A stretch of 64,000 nucleotides of DNA. Source: Phytophthora sp. 'mugwort'. Its lineage: Eukaryota > Oomycota > Peronosporomycetes > Peronosporales > Peronosporaceae. The stretch spans positions 1,984,001-2,048,000 of the forward strand of contig JAUCEF010000018.1 of the NCBI GenBank assembly GCA_033558025.1. The letters run 5' to 3'. A model generated the notes under the pieces. The model was not told the DNA's origin and searched no databases. It was given only the letters and a program-made list of their open reading frames with translations. Below, one piece after another: positions 22,526 through 31,690 of the stretch. Made by a program: the position numbers and the translations under genes. Each line of letters starts with the position of its first letter. Position 1 is the stretch's first letter.

Positions 22526-22969
22526 ATGCTGGCGACGACTCTGCGCCGCTCAGCGGCCCCCAAGCGCGCGTTTGCACAGCTGCAAAACCAGCGCCGCCAC
22601 GGAGGATCGCTCAGCAAGAACCAGCACATCGAGGTTCGTTCGTCGGCATCTTCCCCGCTGACCGCGTTCACAGAAATCTTTTGCTTCTGATGCTGACCCT
22701 GTTGTCATCAAATTTTGTGCAGAACTGGAACAACTGGCGAGGAGACTCGGAGAAGCGCTTCAAGTTTGACGCTCAGTTCTTCACGTCCGTGGCGGCTTGG
22801 GGTATTTTCCCCTTCGGCCTCTACTACGTCATGGGCGCCGATGAACGCGTACGTGCTTGTATTCGACGGTTCAGAAGGCTTCAATTAGCTGACGAGTTAT
22901 TTGTTTTGTGTGCCGTTGCAGCGCAAGCGCGACCTTCGCAACGGTGTACCAGAGAACTTCCGCAAGTAA
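22526..22969 (+). CDS. Small single-helix mitochondrial inner-membrane protein
   Basis: Three exons by eye, 22,526-22,633, 22,723-22,848 and 22,922-22,969, give a 93-residue protein. Junctions are GAG|GTTCGT...TTTTGTGCAG|AAC and CGC|GTACGT...CGTTGCAG|CGC, both phase 0. Residues 1-30 are Arg/Ala/Gln-rich without acids, a good mitochondrial presequence (MLATTLRRSAAPKRAFAQLQ). The mature part has an aromatic head (NWNNWRGDSEKRFKFDAQFF), one hydrophobic segment (TSVAAWGIFPFGLYYVMGA, about 56-74) and a basic tail ending RNGVPENFRK. Size, topology and pairing with SDHC suggest an accessory subunit of a respiratory complex (complex I B-type subunits look like this), but I cannot name it. The gene structure is well supported; the function is inference. 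Confidence 0.7.
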
Positions 22970-23262
22970 GGAAACGAAGAAGTGAAGATCGAGACTAGTG
23001 AGGAGAACAGAGCTGGGTAGACTACAGGAGGCTGTGTAGCTGCTGATTGCTGGAACTGCCTGGCTAATTGGAAGGTGGTCGTATTGGACGGGTGTAGTTC
23101 ACTTTTCACTCGCCAATGAATTAAATTTCTTTCATTGAACCAGCACATCACTTCAAAGAGGTTTTCTTAATAGGATGCATGTCGGTTCGTAACTTAATTG
23201 TCGTACTTAACGCGATTAATACAGACATCGAGTCATTCGCACATCCATCCTGCTCCAGCAGT
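22970..23262. other. Intergenic spacer
   Basis: About 290 bases holding the 3' flank of the small mitochondrial gene and the 5' flank of the TFIIA-like gene. No ORF or motif was recognised. Confidence 0.4.
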
Positions 23263-24635
23263 ATGCAGAGCGATGGCGACCTGCACACGGCGACGCTCGA
23301 GGCGTTTTATACGCGCGTGATGCAACGCGTGTGTTCTTCCTACCGAGAAAAGAGCGATTCGCCCGCGGACGAGGCCGTCGGGCAACTAGAGCAGGTTCGT
23401 GCAGGTCTCCCTTCTCAGTCGCTTTTTGCAAGGTCTCAGTTAAACTGTTGAATCTGCTGCAGAAATGGCAGGAGAAGCTGGCGCTGTACACAGGGAAACG
23501 CTTGCAGTATAGTGCAATGATAGAGGACAATGGAGATGAGATCTCGGTCGAGTTGGTTGAGTCGCCTCGTGAGAGCGACGGCGAAGCTTCCGATGGATTT
23601 TCGGTGTCGTCCAGCTCGTCTTCTTCTTCTTCTGGGTCAGAAGCTGCTTCCGACCAAGAGAGCGGTCAGCCAAGCGCTCAATTAGTACGTGCTAAACGAA
23701 GGTCGAAGTGTATGGGGTTGGTGAGAACTAACAGTGGCATTGATGGTGACAGGCGAGTGCCACGACGTCGACGACCTCGTCGATTTTTGCCAAAATGGTG
23801 CGGCTTTTTTTCAACGGTCTTGACTGGACTCTGTAAGAAACTGACTTGAGGCTGTGGTTTTTGATGTTGTCCAACCAAGCTTGGAGGCAAACGAAAACTA
23901 CATCAGCTGGATGGATCTGCCTCAGACGATGAAAACACAGAGGAATGGCAAGATGATGCCACTCAAGAGGTGAGAGTTCCTTTCTTTTCTTGATGCTATT
24001 GGAGTTTTGTATCAGCTGAACGGTTTGATATGCAGCGACAACCTTTTGAACAATGCACCACGGCACTTAGAACTTCGATTCCAGAGGCTTGTGTTGATGA
24101 AGAAGACAACGCTAGCGGCGATACTGAGGAAGGAGACGTTGAAGATAACGTTTGTATTGACAGTGAGGAGGAAAAAGAGGAAAAAGACGAGGAGGACGAG
24201 CTACGATTAAGTCCTGCAGAGTCAGCAGCATCTTCGTCGTTGCTCGTGTCCAGGGAAGATTTCGCGCCCGTCTCAGGGCTTTCTGGGATTAACCTGCCAC
24301 TACAATTAGCTGCCAAGTATACCAAGTTTAATCATCATGGCAAGCGCCGTGGATACCTCGGTCAGCTCCACGCGATTGTGCTGACGTGGCCCAGTTGTTT
24401 GGGACCAAAAGAAACTGTTCGTCCGGGTGACCTGGTTTGGTGTTGCCCCACTTCAGAGCGAGGGTTTCTCGATGAAGGCGAACTTGTGAAGGTGGTTTCA
24501 CTGGGAGACACGCTGCATGAGCTAAGGGTTGAGCATAGCAACGGGACAAAAGCTACTGTTCAGATGCGTCGAGTACGTCGTCTAAAGGAGTTTCTCATAT
24601 TCAAGGGCAGCGTGCGACTCAGTAGCGAGCAGTAG
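23263..24635 (+). CDS. TFIIA-large-subunit-like acidic protein with atypical C-terminus
   Basis: Four exons read by eye, all phase 0: 23,263-23,394, 23,463-23,684, 23,880-23,969 and 24,036-24,635, giving 347 residues. The N-terminus (about 9-52: LEAFYTRVMQRVCSSYREK, then AVGQLEQKWQEKLALY) has the pattern of the N-terminal helices of the TFIIA alpha/beta subunit, an aromatic-led amphipathic helix ending in LxxxWxxKL. The middle (about 60-230) is a disordered Ser/Asp/Glu region, as in TFIIA. The C-terminus (about 250-347) should be the TFIIA beta-barrel but reads differently: RPGDLVWCCPTSERGFLDEG, VKVVSLGDTLHELRVEHSNG. This looks more like a small SH3/Tudor-type barrel. The role is therefore uncertain: a divergent TFIIA or another chromatin/transcription protein. 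The second intron is unusually long (195 bases). Confidence 0.6.
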
Positions 24636-24855
24636 CTGCTTCAAGCGCATGGAGCGATCTCATACGTATTCTCAGAACTCTACGACAATAATACTCCTTC
24701 AGGTCGAGGTATTTTTGCACGAGAAGCGAGAGGACTGAGGATAATTCCACCGAGGACGACCTATATGATATAAGGACGAGAAGTCTTATGGTGAATCATG
24801 ATTGAGACGATGACCACTCCAGTACACAATCGGTCTAGTGTTGCGTCGAGATTCA

Positions 24856-27150
24856 ATGGGAGTCCAAGATCGTGACGTTGGATGCTTTGGCGTCTCGGGA
24901 AGTTCAAGCCACGTGACGCACCAAGGGTTCTTGCAGTACCAGGGCAAAGATGGCAATTGGAAAGAACGATGGTTTATCCTGGATGGATTCAAGTCAGCGC
25001 TCGTTAAATGCAACACAAGCAACCACTTACCAGCGGGGTCCTACGGTAGTGTGCTAGGCGGAGACTTACTTATCGCAGATGCCAAACCACTATCGGAGGT
25101 GTATACAGCTCCAACCAACGATGCTAAATGTATACTTCGTGAGGATGGAGAGACCGGATTTGATGTGGCCACTCAAGCCGGTGCGAAGATTGTTTTCCGT
25201 ACAAAGTCGTTGAAAGAGCAAAATTCGTGGCTGACTGCAATTAACAAAATTGCTAGTGGATTTACGTCTGGCGTCGCCGATCGGCTGGCAGACCGCGAAC
25301 TACTTGCAGGCAAATACTCGTTGGTTCGCGAGCTTGGACGAGGTGCGTCGGGGATCGTTTCACTCTACACGTGGCGAGGCAAACCATTCGCTATTAAGAA
25401 ATTTGTGCCTCAGAAAAGCAAAGGCGTTCCGAACCGTCGAGCTGTACCTGTCGCTACGGGAAGACTGCCATCCACCCAAGTGAGCCCGGCCAATGCGATT
25501 CCCGATGACGTTCGCCGAGAAGTGGTTCTGCTGAAGAAGGCTAGCAGTCTCCCTTTTGTCATACGCCTCCATGATGTTATTCTCGACACGGAGAACAAGG
25601 AGTACTACTTGGTGATGGAGTATATGGGCGGCGGAACTATCGCCGAGTGGGACACCTCTCGTAAGTGTTATGTCAGCTCAAGAGCCAAGAGCGCTGCTAG
25701 CGGCAGTGCTTGTTTACTTAGTGAAAACACTGTGCGTACATACGTGACAAACCTCGTTCTCGCTATACAGAGCCTCCATTTGAACAACCTCGCTCACCGC
25801 GATATCAAGCCCGAAAACTTAATGGCGAATGAGGAGCACACACGATGCAAACTGGGAGATCTTGGTGTGGCTCAGTATTTTAAAGAGGAAAACGGAGAGC
25901 TCCGTGATGAGGAAGATATCGATGCAATTGAGCTGTGGGATATTAATCATGGCCCGATGCCGGCTCAGCTGAATTCAACGACTAACGGTACAGATGAGAG
26001 CAAGAGACTCCTTCGAGGCATGATCAAGTCTACAAAAGGTACGTACCAGTTCTTGCCTCCGGAATCTCTCAGTGGAGATGCCTATTGCGCGTTTAAAGCA
26101 GACATTTGGGCCATTGGCGTCACAATGTATTCGTTGCTCTTCGGGTCACTGCCCTACTACTCGAACGATGTGAGTGAGTTGTTTGACAAGATTGAAAATG
26201 ACCCTTTGGAATTTCCTGCTTCTTGTGAAGACGCAGACGCAAAGAACTTGCTTCAAGGAATTTTGGAGAAGGACCCCGAGAAACGCATCAGTCTGGAAGG
26301 TATATTACAGCACCGTTGGATACACCGCAACATCGACTCAAAGAGTCTGCGTAAGCAAGTGAATGCCCTCAAGCAAGCCGCCCCACTCTCAATTGAGGAC
26401 CACGAGCTTGGTAGCGCTGTATCTGTACACCGGAATCGCTTCCTGAAAATGGCAGCCGCCATTCGTCACGATACGCTCAATGATTTGGTACAAGAGGCTG
26501 CAGATACAGACGTTCCGGCGCCCCTAATGAATGAGGACTACAAACCCAATCCAATTGACACGAAGGAGACAGAACTTCCTCGATGGTTTCGACCGCACCG
26601 GGAGCTTGTCGCGGCACAGATGCACTACGACTGGTGCCGTGGCAAATCATTGGCTGGCTGGCAGTACGGCGACGTTCGAGATGACGCCCACTTGGTGCAT
26701 CCTTGCATGCTGCCAATGCGAGCTTTAGACGCCACTGCACAAGCCCGAAACTTTTCCTCGGTTGACGAGATCGTCAAGTGTGTCGTCGCGCTCGGAGTTC
26801 ACGTTACCTACCGCCGCCCACCGAAGCTGAAAGCGCGGGATATCCCCTTCCCAATGGACCACGTCCATTTGTCGTGGGATGTCATGATGCTCATTGATCT
26901 GCTCGCTGAAAACTCGCACGAGGTCTGGGCCGCTGAGTACGCAGCCAACGGCTGGCGCCTCGGAGTTGAATTCGACGAGGTAGCGAAGACTCATCCATCT
27001 CTCAAGCCCTATATGCTGTTAGACGAGCACGACAAAACTCTAACGCGTGAAGGTGTGACGTCCGTGCTCAAGTCGTGCATCTATCTCGGCTGCAGGTTCT
27101 CCATCTCACACAGAGGACGCAAGAAAGAGAAGGTGAAAACGGGGGAGTAA
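24856..27150 (+). CDS. PH domain-protein kinase-RyR repeat fusion
   Basis: Single-exon gene, 764 residues from the ATG at 24,856 (the frame opens at a GTG at 24,838). Residues about 22-137 form a PH domain (THQGFLQYQGKDGNWKERWF at the start, the invariant Trp in EQNSWLTAINKIA). Residues about 155-490 are a Ser/Thr protein kinase: glycine loop LGRGASGIVS, Lys181 in FAIKKF, HRDIKPENL at 314-322, DLG in place of DFG at 335-337, GTYQFLPPES, then ADIWAIGVTMYSLLFG. The C-lobe resembles the CaMKK/LKB1-upstream class. Two RyR repeats follow: about 574-652 (GWQYGDVRDDAHLVHPCMLP) and about 667-746 (SHEVWAAEYAANGWRLGVEF, then YMLLDEHDKTL). RyR repeats are known from ryanodine receptors, where they carry phosphorylation sites. 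A role in membrane-lipid-directed signalling is inferred from the PH domain. All catalytic residues are present. Confidence 0.85.
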   Translation: MGVQDRDVGCFGVSGSSSHVTHQGFLQYQGKDGNWKERWFILDGFKSALVKCNTSNHLPAGSYGSVLGGDLLIADAKPLSEVYTAPTNDAKCILREDGETGFDVATQAGAKIVFRTKSLKEQNSWLTAINKIASGFTSGVADRLADRELLAGKYSLVRELGRGASGIVSLYTWRGKPFAIKKFVPQKSKGVPNRRAVPVATGRLPSTQVSPANAIPDDVRREVVLLKKASSLPFVIRLHDVILDTENKEYYLVMEYMGGGTIAEWDTSRKCYVSSRAKSAASGSACLLSENTVRTYVTNLVLAIQSLHLNNLAHRDIKPENLMANEEHTRCKLGDLGVAQYFKEENGELRDEEDIDAIELWDINHGPMPAQLNSTTNGTDESKRLLRGMIKSTKGTYQFLPPESLSGDAYCAFKADIWAIGVTMYSLLFGSLPYYSNDVSELFDKIENDPLEFPASCEDADAKNLLQGILEKDPEKRISLEGILQHRWIHRNIDSKSLRKQVNALKQAAPLSIEDHELGSAVSVHRNRFLKMAAAIRHDTLNDLVQEAADTDVPAPLMNEDYKPNPIDTKETELPRWFRPHRELVAAQMHYDWCRGKSLAGWQYGDVRDDAHLVHPCMLPMRALDATAQARNFSSVDEIVKCVVALGVHVTYRRPPKLKARDIPFPMDHVHLSWDVMMLIDLLAENSHEVWAAEYAANGWRLGVEFDEVAKTHPSLKPYMLLDEHDKTLTREGVTSVLKSCIYLGCRFSISHRGRKKEKVKTGE

Positions 27151-27782
27151 GAAATAGAGAGAAGCAAGACAGAGATCGCAAAATGAGTTGATGGGGCTGC
27201 CCAAAACTAGCTTGGAATATATTAAACGCCGTTGTGTGCAGTCTAGTCTAGAGTCTCTAGCGAATACTTAACCTTATCAGCCATATCAAGCGTAAAAAGT
27301 TGAGCCGCAAGTGATTGAGGATCGCAAACCGTGGAGATTGCTCAAGCGCACGAAGATACCTAGGGGTTTCTCCGCTCTGACCTTCTTGAATTCTACCCTC
27401 GTGTCGTTACTTGCTAGTCATGAAATTGTTGGTCACGTGACTCGGGGCCTTGTCATCGGTGGTCGCCTCGGGATTGGTGGCAACGTCTGCGCGTGTTTGA
27501 ACCAGGATCCTACGGCTGCGTGCCACTACTGCGCTGCTGATGTGCGGCTCGACGGCAAGTACGACCACTACCTGACCTAAACTTGCTGCGTAAGTGCGGC
27601 AACCTGGTCATTGCCTTAGTTAGTACCGGTAGGGTTAGTGCTTCGCGATGTCCCTCTACGTCAAGAGCAAAAAAACTATCGATCATTGGAATAATTGCAC
27701 CCTTTCGTTATCAAATACTTTCTGTATCCTGGTCGAGCGAAATGTGCTGCCGCGTTTACAACTTGTGTCAGGTGTAGACGAC
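27151..27782. other. Tail-to-tail intergenic gap
   Basis: 632 bases between the stop codons of the kinase and the nuclease. A 90-codon frame at 27,311-27,580 has no recognisable domain and no supporting context. I see nothing else. Confidence 0.5.
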
Positions 27783-28808
27783 TCAGTCTGCCAGTCCAAG
27801 AACACGCAACTGGGCAGCGAAATGCTTCAGAATCACTGCAAGACGGCTGCCAGCGAGAGCGATGCGTCCCTGAGAGATGCCACCGGCCATCATCAAGTAC
27901 GAAGACGACGGACAGGGGTATCTGCCTGAAGTGGTAGCGTTCAGGTCCAGGTTGGAGTACACAATGGTATTGGCATAGTCGTACGTCTCCAGAATCACCT
28001 TGCGCAGCACCGAGTTGGTCACGAGATCCGTGTACAGCTCGTTGTACGTCACGTTGTCGTACTGTGCGAAGGTGAAATTGTCCGAGATACTCGGGAGCAG
28101 CGCGATGAGCTCCGAAGCGTTGCTCTGCAGCGTCGGTCGGAAGCTTTCGATGCTGAGGTTCCACTTGTTTAGGCTGTAGAGGCCCCCAGCGGCATCCCAG
28201 ACCGCGTGCAGGTTGCTGAACGCGCACGGTGACGCGAAAGTCTCGCTGTTACCACCGCCATCGCCCTTTGGGAAGGCCTCGCTGATGCCGGTCACGGTGT
28301 GCAGCGGCTGGTGCAGATCCCCAAAGATGTGGATGAAGTTACGCAGGAAGAGGTTGGCGGCCCACTTGGACTTGGTTGTCTTGAACGACTTCACGACGCC
28401 CTCAATCACAGAGACGCCGTCACCTCCCATAGTGTCGTCGAAGAGCGTCAAGTCAGCGTCCTTGTCCTCCCACTTGTCACCATTAATGTTAAGAGGCAAG
28501 TCAACGTAGTGCCAGTCGCTCATGGACGCAATCGACGGAGAGGCCGGAGTCAAGCACGTTGAGCTCTTGGCGGTGCACTTGACAATGTCCATCCAGACTG
28601 CAGTCGTGGTGATCTCGCCCGTGTTGGGAAAGTCCTCGTCCCATTTGGACAGAATGCTCTCGATCGTGGCGACATCGGCCTCGTCCATCATCTGCTTGGC
28701 CACTTCGCCGACAAGCATGTGGCCGTTGTCCCACCAGCCCTGAGTCGTAGGCAGGAAGCAAGTGGAGGCCACCACCGCTGCCGTGAAAGTCGCCGTAACT
28801 ACCTTCAT
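27783..28808 (-). CDS. Secreted S1/P1-type nuclease
   Basis: Intronless gene for a zinc-dependent single-strand nuclease / 3'-nucleotidase of the S1/P1 family, 341 residues from the ATG at 28,808. The frame extends to 28,850, but that codon is GTG. Residues 1-24 are a signal peptide (MKVVTATFTAAVVASTCFLP, then TTQG). Cleavage would leave an N-terminal Trp (WWDNGHMLVGEVA), as required because the mature Trp amine binds zinc in this family. Other zinc ligands are visible: His of DNGH, DWHYVDLPLN, FIHIFGDLHQPLH and HAVWD. Several NxS/T sites (NLS, NAS, NFT, NVT, NAT) suggest glycosylation. The enzyme is probably secreted and would salvage phosphate and nucleosides or degrade host or extracellular nucleic acid. 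An initiator-like TCATTTC lies 30 bases upstream. Confidence 0.9.
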   Translation of the reverse strand: MKVVTATFTAAVVASTCFLPTTQGWWDNGHMLVGEVAKQMMDEADVATIESILSKWDEDFPNTGEITTTAVWMDIVKCTAKSSTCLTPASPSIASMSDWHYVDLPLNINGDKWEDKDADLTLFDDTMGGDGVSVIEGVVKSFKTTKSKWAANLFLRNFIHIFGDLHQPLHTVTGISEAFPKGDGGGNSETFASPCAFSNLHAVWDAAGGLYSLNKWNLSIESFRPTLQSNASELIALLPSISDNFTFAQYDNVTYNELYTDLVTNSVLRKVILETYDYANTIVYSNLDLNATTSGRYPCPSSSYLMMAGGISQGRIALAGSRLAVILKHFAAQLRVLGLAD

Positions 28809-28837
28809 TTCCGCAACTTGATCTCGACGCCAAAGGA

Positions 28838-28844
28838 GAAATGA
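28838..28844 (-). promoter_or_regulatory. Initiator-like element of the nuclease gene
   Basis: Minus-strand TCATTTC fits the oomycete initiator consensus YCAYTYY and is followed by TCCTTTGG. It begins 36 bases before the ATG at 28,808. The consensus is short, so chance occurrence is possible. Confidence 0.5.
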
Positions 28845-28850
28845 AGACAC

Positions 28851-29238
28851 GGAGGATGCTTACTGTTTGGATGGAGGTAGCGTAGTCACGCACGCTCATC
28901 AGGAGGGGGTTGTACAGAAACTGGAATTGAGATCACGACGCGTTGAAGAGGAGGCCTGCATGCGTGAGGTCCATTTGACGCAAACCTTCATAGACGTGCA
29001 ACTTGCTCGTTTGCCGGTAGTCAGCGCCAATTGCAGCCTTGACTGCTGGGTAAGTTCGGCTACTTTTCGACTGGGCGCATGTACTTGTACAAAGAGAGCC
29101 GCCAGGACGTCAGTTTCTCACTTGGAGATGTCAAATGTCAAGCCTGCATGCATAATAGCTCTCGCAGCCCAAACACTCGGAACTATAATGTATTGCTCCG
29201 CTACCCATAGGCTGTGACTCTTGCTCAATTAATAGTTG
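28851..29238. other. Intergenic spacer
   Basis: 388 bases between the nuclease promoter and the end of the coiled-coil gene. A plus-strand frame crossing it has no domain. Nothing further was seen. Confidence 0.4.
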
Positions 29239-31509
29239 TCAGTACTTCTTCTTCCTGGTCAGCACGGGCTTGACACGAATAGGCTGCAGCTTCGGACTGG
29301 CCTGCAAGCTCGCGAAGCTCTTGGCCGCCCGCTTCTGCAGCTCGATCCTCGTCAATGGCCGGTCGCCGTCTTCGTCGTCGCTTCGGGGTGATTCCGGTTC
29401 GTCTTCGGCGATCGAAGCGTTCACGACGTTGGCCCCAGAGAGCCGTCTGTCGAGACTAAAGTCGGACCCCGTTCCTCCGAGCGAACTCGACGCTGTTGCG
29501 GACTGCACGGGACTCGTCGTTAATGGAGAGTTTGCTCCTCCGTACGCGCCGCTAGTTGCGGGGCCGTCCAAGAACTCGGGCAAAAGCGCTCGCACAGCAT
29601 TGACAGACCGCGTGGGATCGCTGGGTCGTAGATTCGCCCCAAGCGATGCGCGTTGAGCCTCCGCTGGGTTCTTGAACTGAAGACGACGTGAGAACTGCTC
29701 GACGAGCTCGTTGCTCCGCTGCTCAATGATCTAGTCGACATGGAATCAAAGTTAGCTCAAATGGCAGTACACAAGCGTTGAGAGGATCCAAGGGATACTG
29801 ACTGCTAAGAACTGGAGAATGTTCCCCTCGGTGATACCATGGGCAGCCAAAAGATCATTTAAGGAATTGATACGTGCCTGTACCATCGCAAGAGAGGTAA
29901 TATATGAGACCATGCCGAACAAACCTTCAAGTGCTAGTAGCAGTTCTTACCACCATCGCGAGCTGGTCCTCGGACTGTTTTCTTGTACGCTTCGATGTGT
30001 CCGAGCCACTGCCACTCGAAGACGAAGACGTTCCAACTACAGGCTGTTACGAATGGATGTAAGCCCGATACATACGATGTCTTGTAGAAAGAAATGAAGG
30101 TATTACCGGCATGACGTCGTTGCAGCCCAGTGTGTTGTAAAGCCTGTCAACGACTCGTGCGAGCGGCTGGAACTCTCGAGCAGCTGCAGCTCGAAGTCGC
30201 TCGATCTCCGCGTTCTCCTTCAGAATCCTAGACAAATACCACAGCAACGCGATTGTGAACTAGTCGAGGTTTTTGTCAGAAAACTTTACTACTTCGCACT
30301 TTTGGCGCGTGTCGACTAGATCGTCGACCATCCTTTTCCGTGCATGAGCACTTCCATCTTGCAAGTCGCTCTTTAATCTAGGCAAAAGAAAACAATGACG
30401 CCTCCATCGTTAGGATTTTATATAACACGAAATATGGACAAAGGAAGCACAACTCACTTTTTGATCTCTTTTTCCAGCACCAGCTTTTCATCTTCGAGCT
30501 GCTCAACTTCGTTATTGGTGCTCTGAACATAGCGAAAGAGGGCAAAATTCTCTTCTTCTTTCTTGGAGTACACTTCAATGAGCTCGTGATAGTCGTCCAC
30601 TCCCATTTCCTGCTGCAGAGCTGCAAATGTCGTCTCAAACTCCAGCAGCTTTTCGTTGATTGATGCGATATGTTGCTTGTCTTCTAGCATCTTAATATGC
30701 TAACAATGTCAGAAAGAGTGCCAAGGAGTCTCAAACAAGGCAGTACATACCGTCATGTCTAGCTGCTGCAGAGTCTTTTTGAGTTGCTGCTCGTCTTCAA
30801 GCTTCAGGTTGCCACGAACATAGTCGTCCGAAAGGTCCAATGGATCTTGCTCGAGAATTTGCTTCCGGTATGTCTCGGCACTCTCTTTCTCGCGCTTGAT
30901 GATCGAAGCGAGACTCTGGTACACTTGGTCGAAAGCCTCCTGCTCGTCCATGTTTTGCCCTGACAACGAGTTCGCTTGGGACAGGATCTACAATGACACA
31001 AGCAAGTCAATTCTATCACTGAAATGTGCTACAATAGCTGGTCAAAATGTACTGACCCGATCGCGCTCGGCTACAATCTGGGTCGAGTGACGGAAAGCCT
31101 CGTGCATTTGCTTCTGGATGTCGCGCAGGCGACGTTGGTTCTTCTCGAATACGGTCTGACTCAATACTCGATTGGCACGCAGTTCATCCACCCGGTTGCG
31201 CAGCTCAACATTATACGCGATCATTTTACTCTCTCGGGTCCTGCAGGCTGACAGGCGGTTCTCAAGCTTCGTGAGTTCTCGTTGCTCGTCGGCTATCCGA
31301 GCACGGACCGCATTGGCTCCTCCGCCACGTTGATCACTCTCGCCACGCTTCAGTCGCAACTCTTTGAGCTCTTCATGAACTTTCTTCCAGTGATCGTCAA
31401 GTTGACGGAGACGGTGTTTCTGCTCGACCAGTAACCTCGCGTACTTGTCCCCTTGTACCTGTAGATTGAAGAGCTGCTCGCTCTGTGCTCGAACATTCGA
31501 CTTGGACAT
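29239..31509 (-). CDS. Outer dynein arm docking complex-like coiled-coil protein (ODAD1/CCDC63 type)
   Basis: Multi-exon minus-strand gene starting at ATG 31,509 (MSKSNVRAQSEQLF). Exon 1 is 31,509-31,057 and exon 2 is 30,987-30,751. Further exons lie at about 30,697-30,459, 30,378-30,290, 30,230-30,110, 30,030-29,952 and 29,890-29,817. The last, from about 29,730 to the stop at 29,239, encodes a Ser-rich tail ending in a basic VKPVLTRKKKY. The protein is coiled coil almost throughout (KLENRLSACRTRESKMIAYN, NVELRNRVDELRANRVLSQT, VEQLEDEKLVLEKEIKK). The order of an N-terminal LxxQGDKYxRLxxxEK block and the NxxLRxxIDxLRxER-like block matches the CCDC63/CCDC114/ODA1 family that anchors outer dynein arms to axonemal doublets. 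Motile zoospores would need such a protein. Internal exon borders other than the first two are approximate. Confidence 0.6.
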
Positions 31510-31690
31510 GGCCTTCAAGTGCAGACAGCCGGGAGCCAGACTAAACTTGCTGTTAGTACCGTGCTGGCAAACACACAAGAGACGATGAAACGTGCCAAGT
31601 ATTTTCGTCGGCAAGAGGCATCACTGCTACTGCACACCCACGTGTTTCATCACAATCTCGAGCATGTCATGGAAAACACCTCGTCAGCCC

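Noticed and set aside
27311..27580. 90-codon frame after the kinase gene
   Set aside because: No recognisable motif or initiator; it lies in the shared 3' flank of two converging genes.
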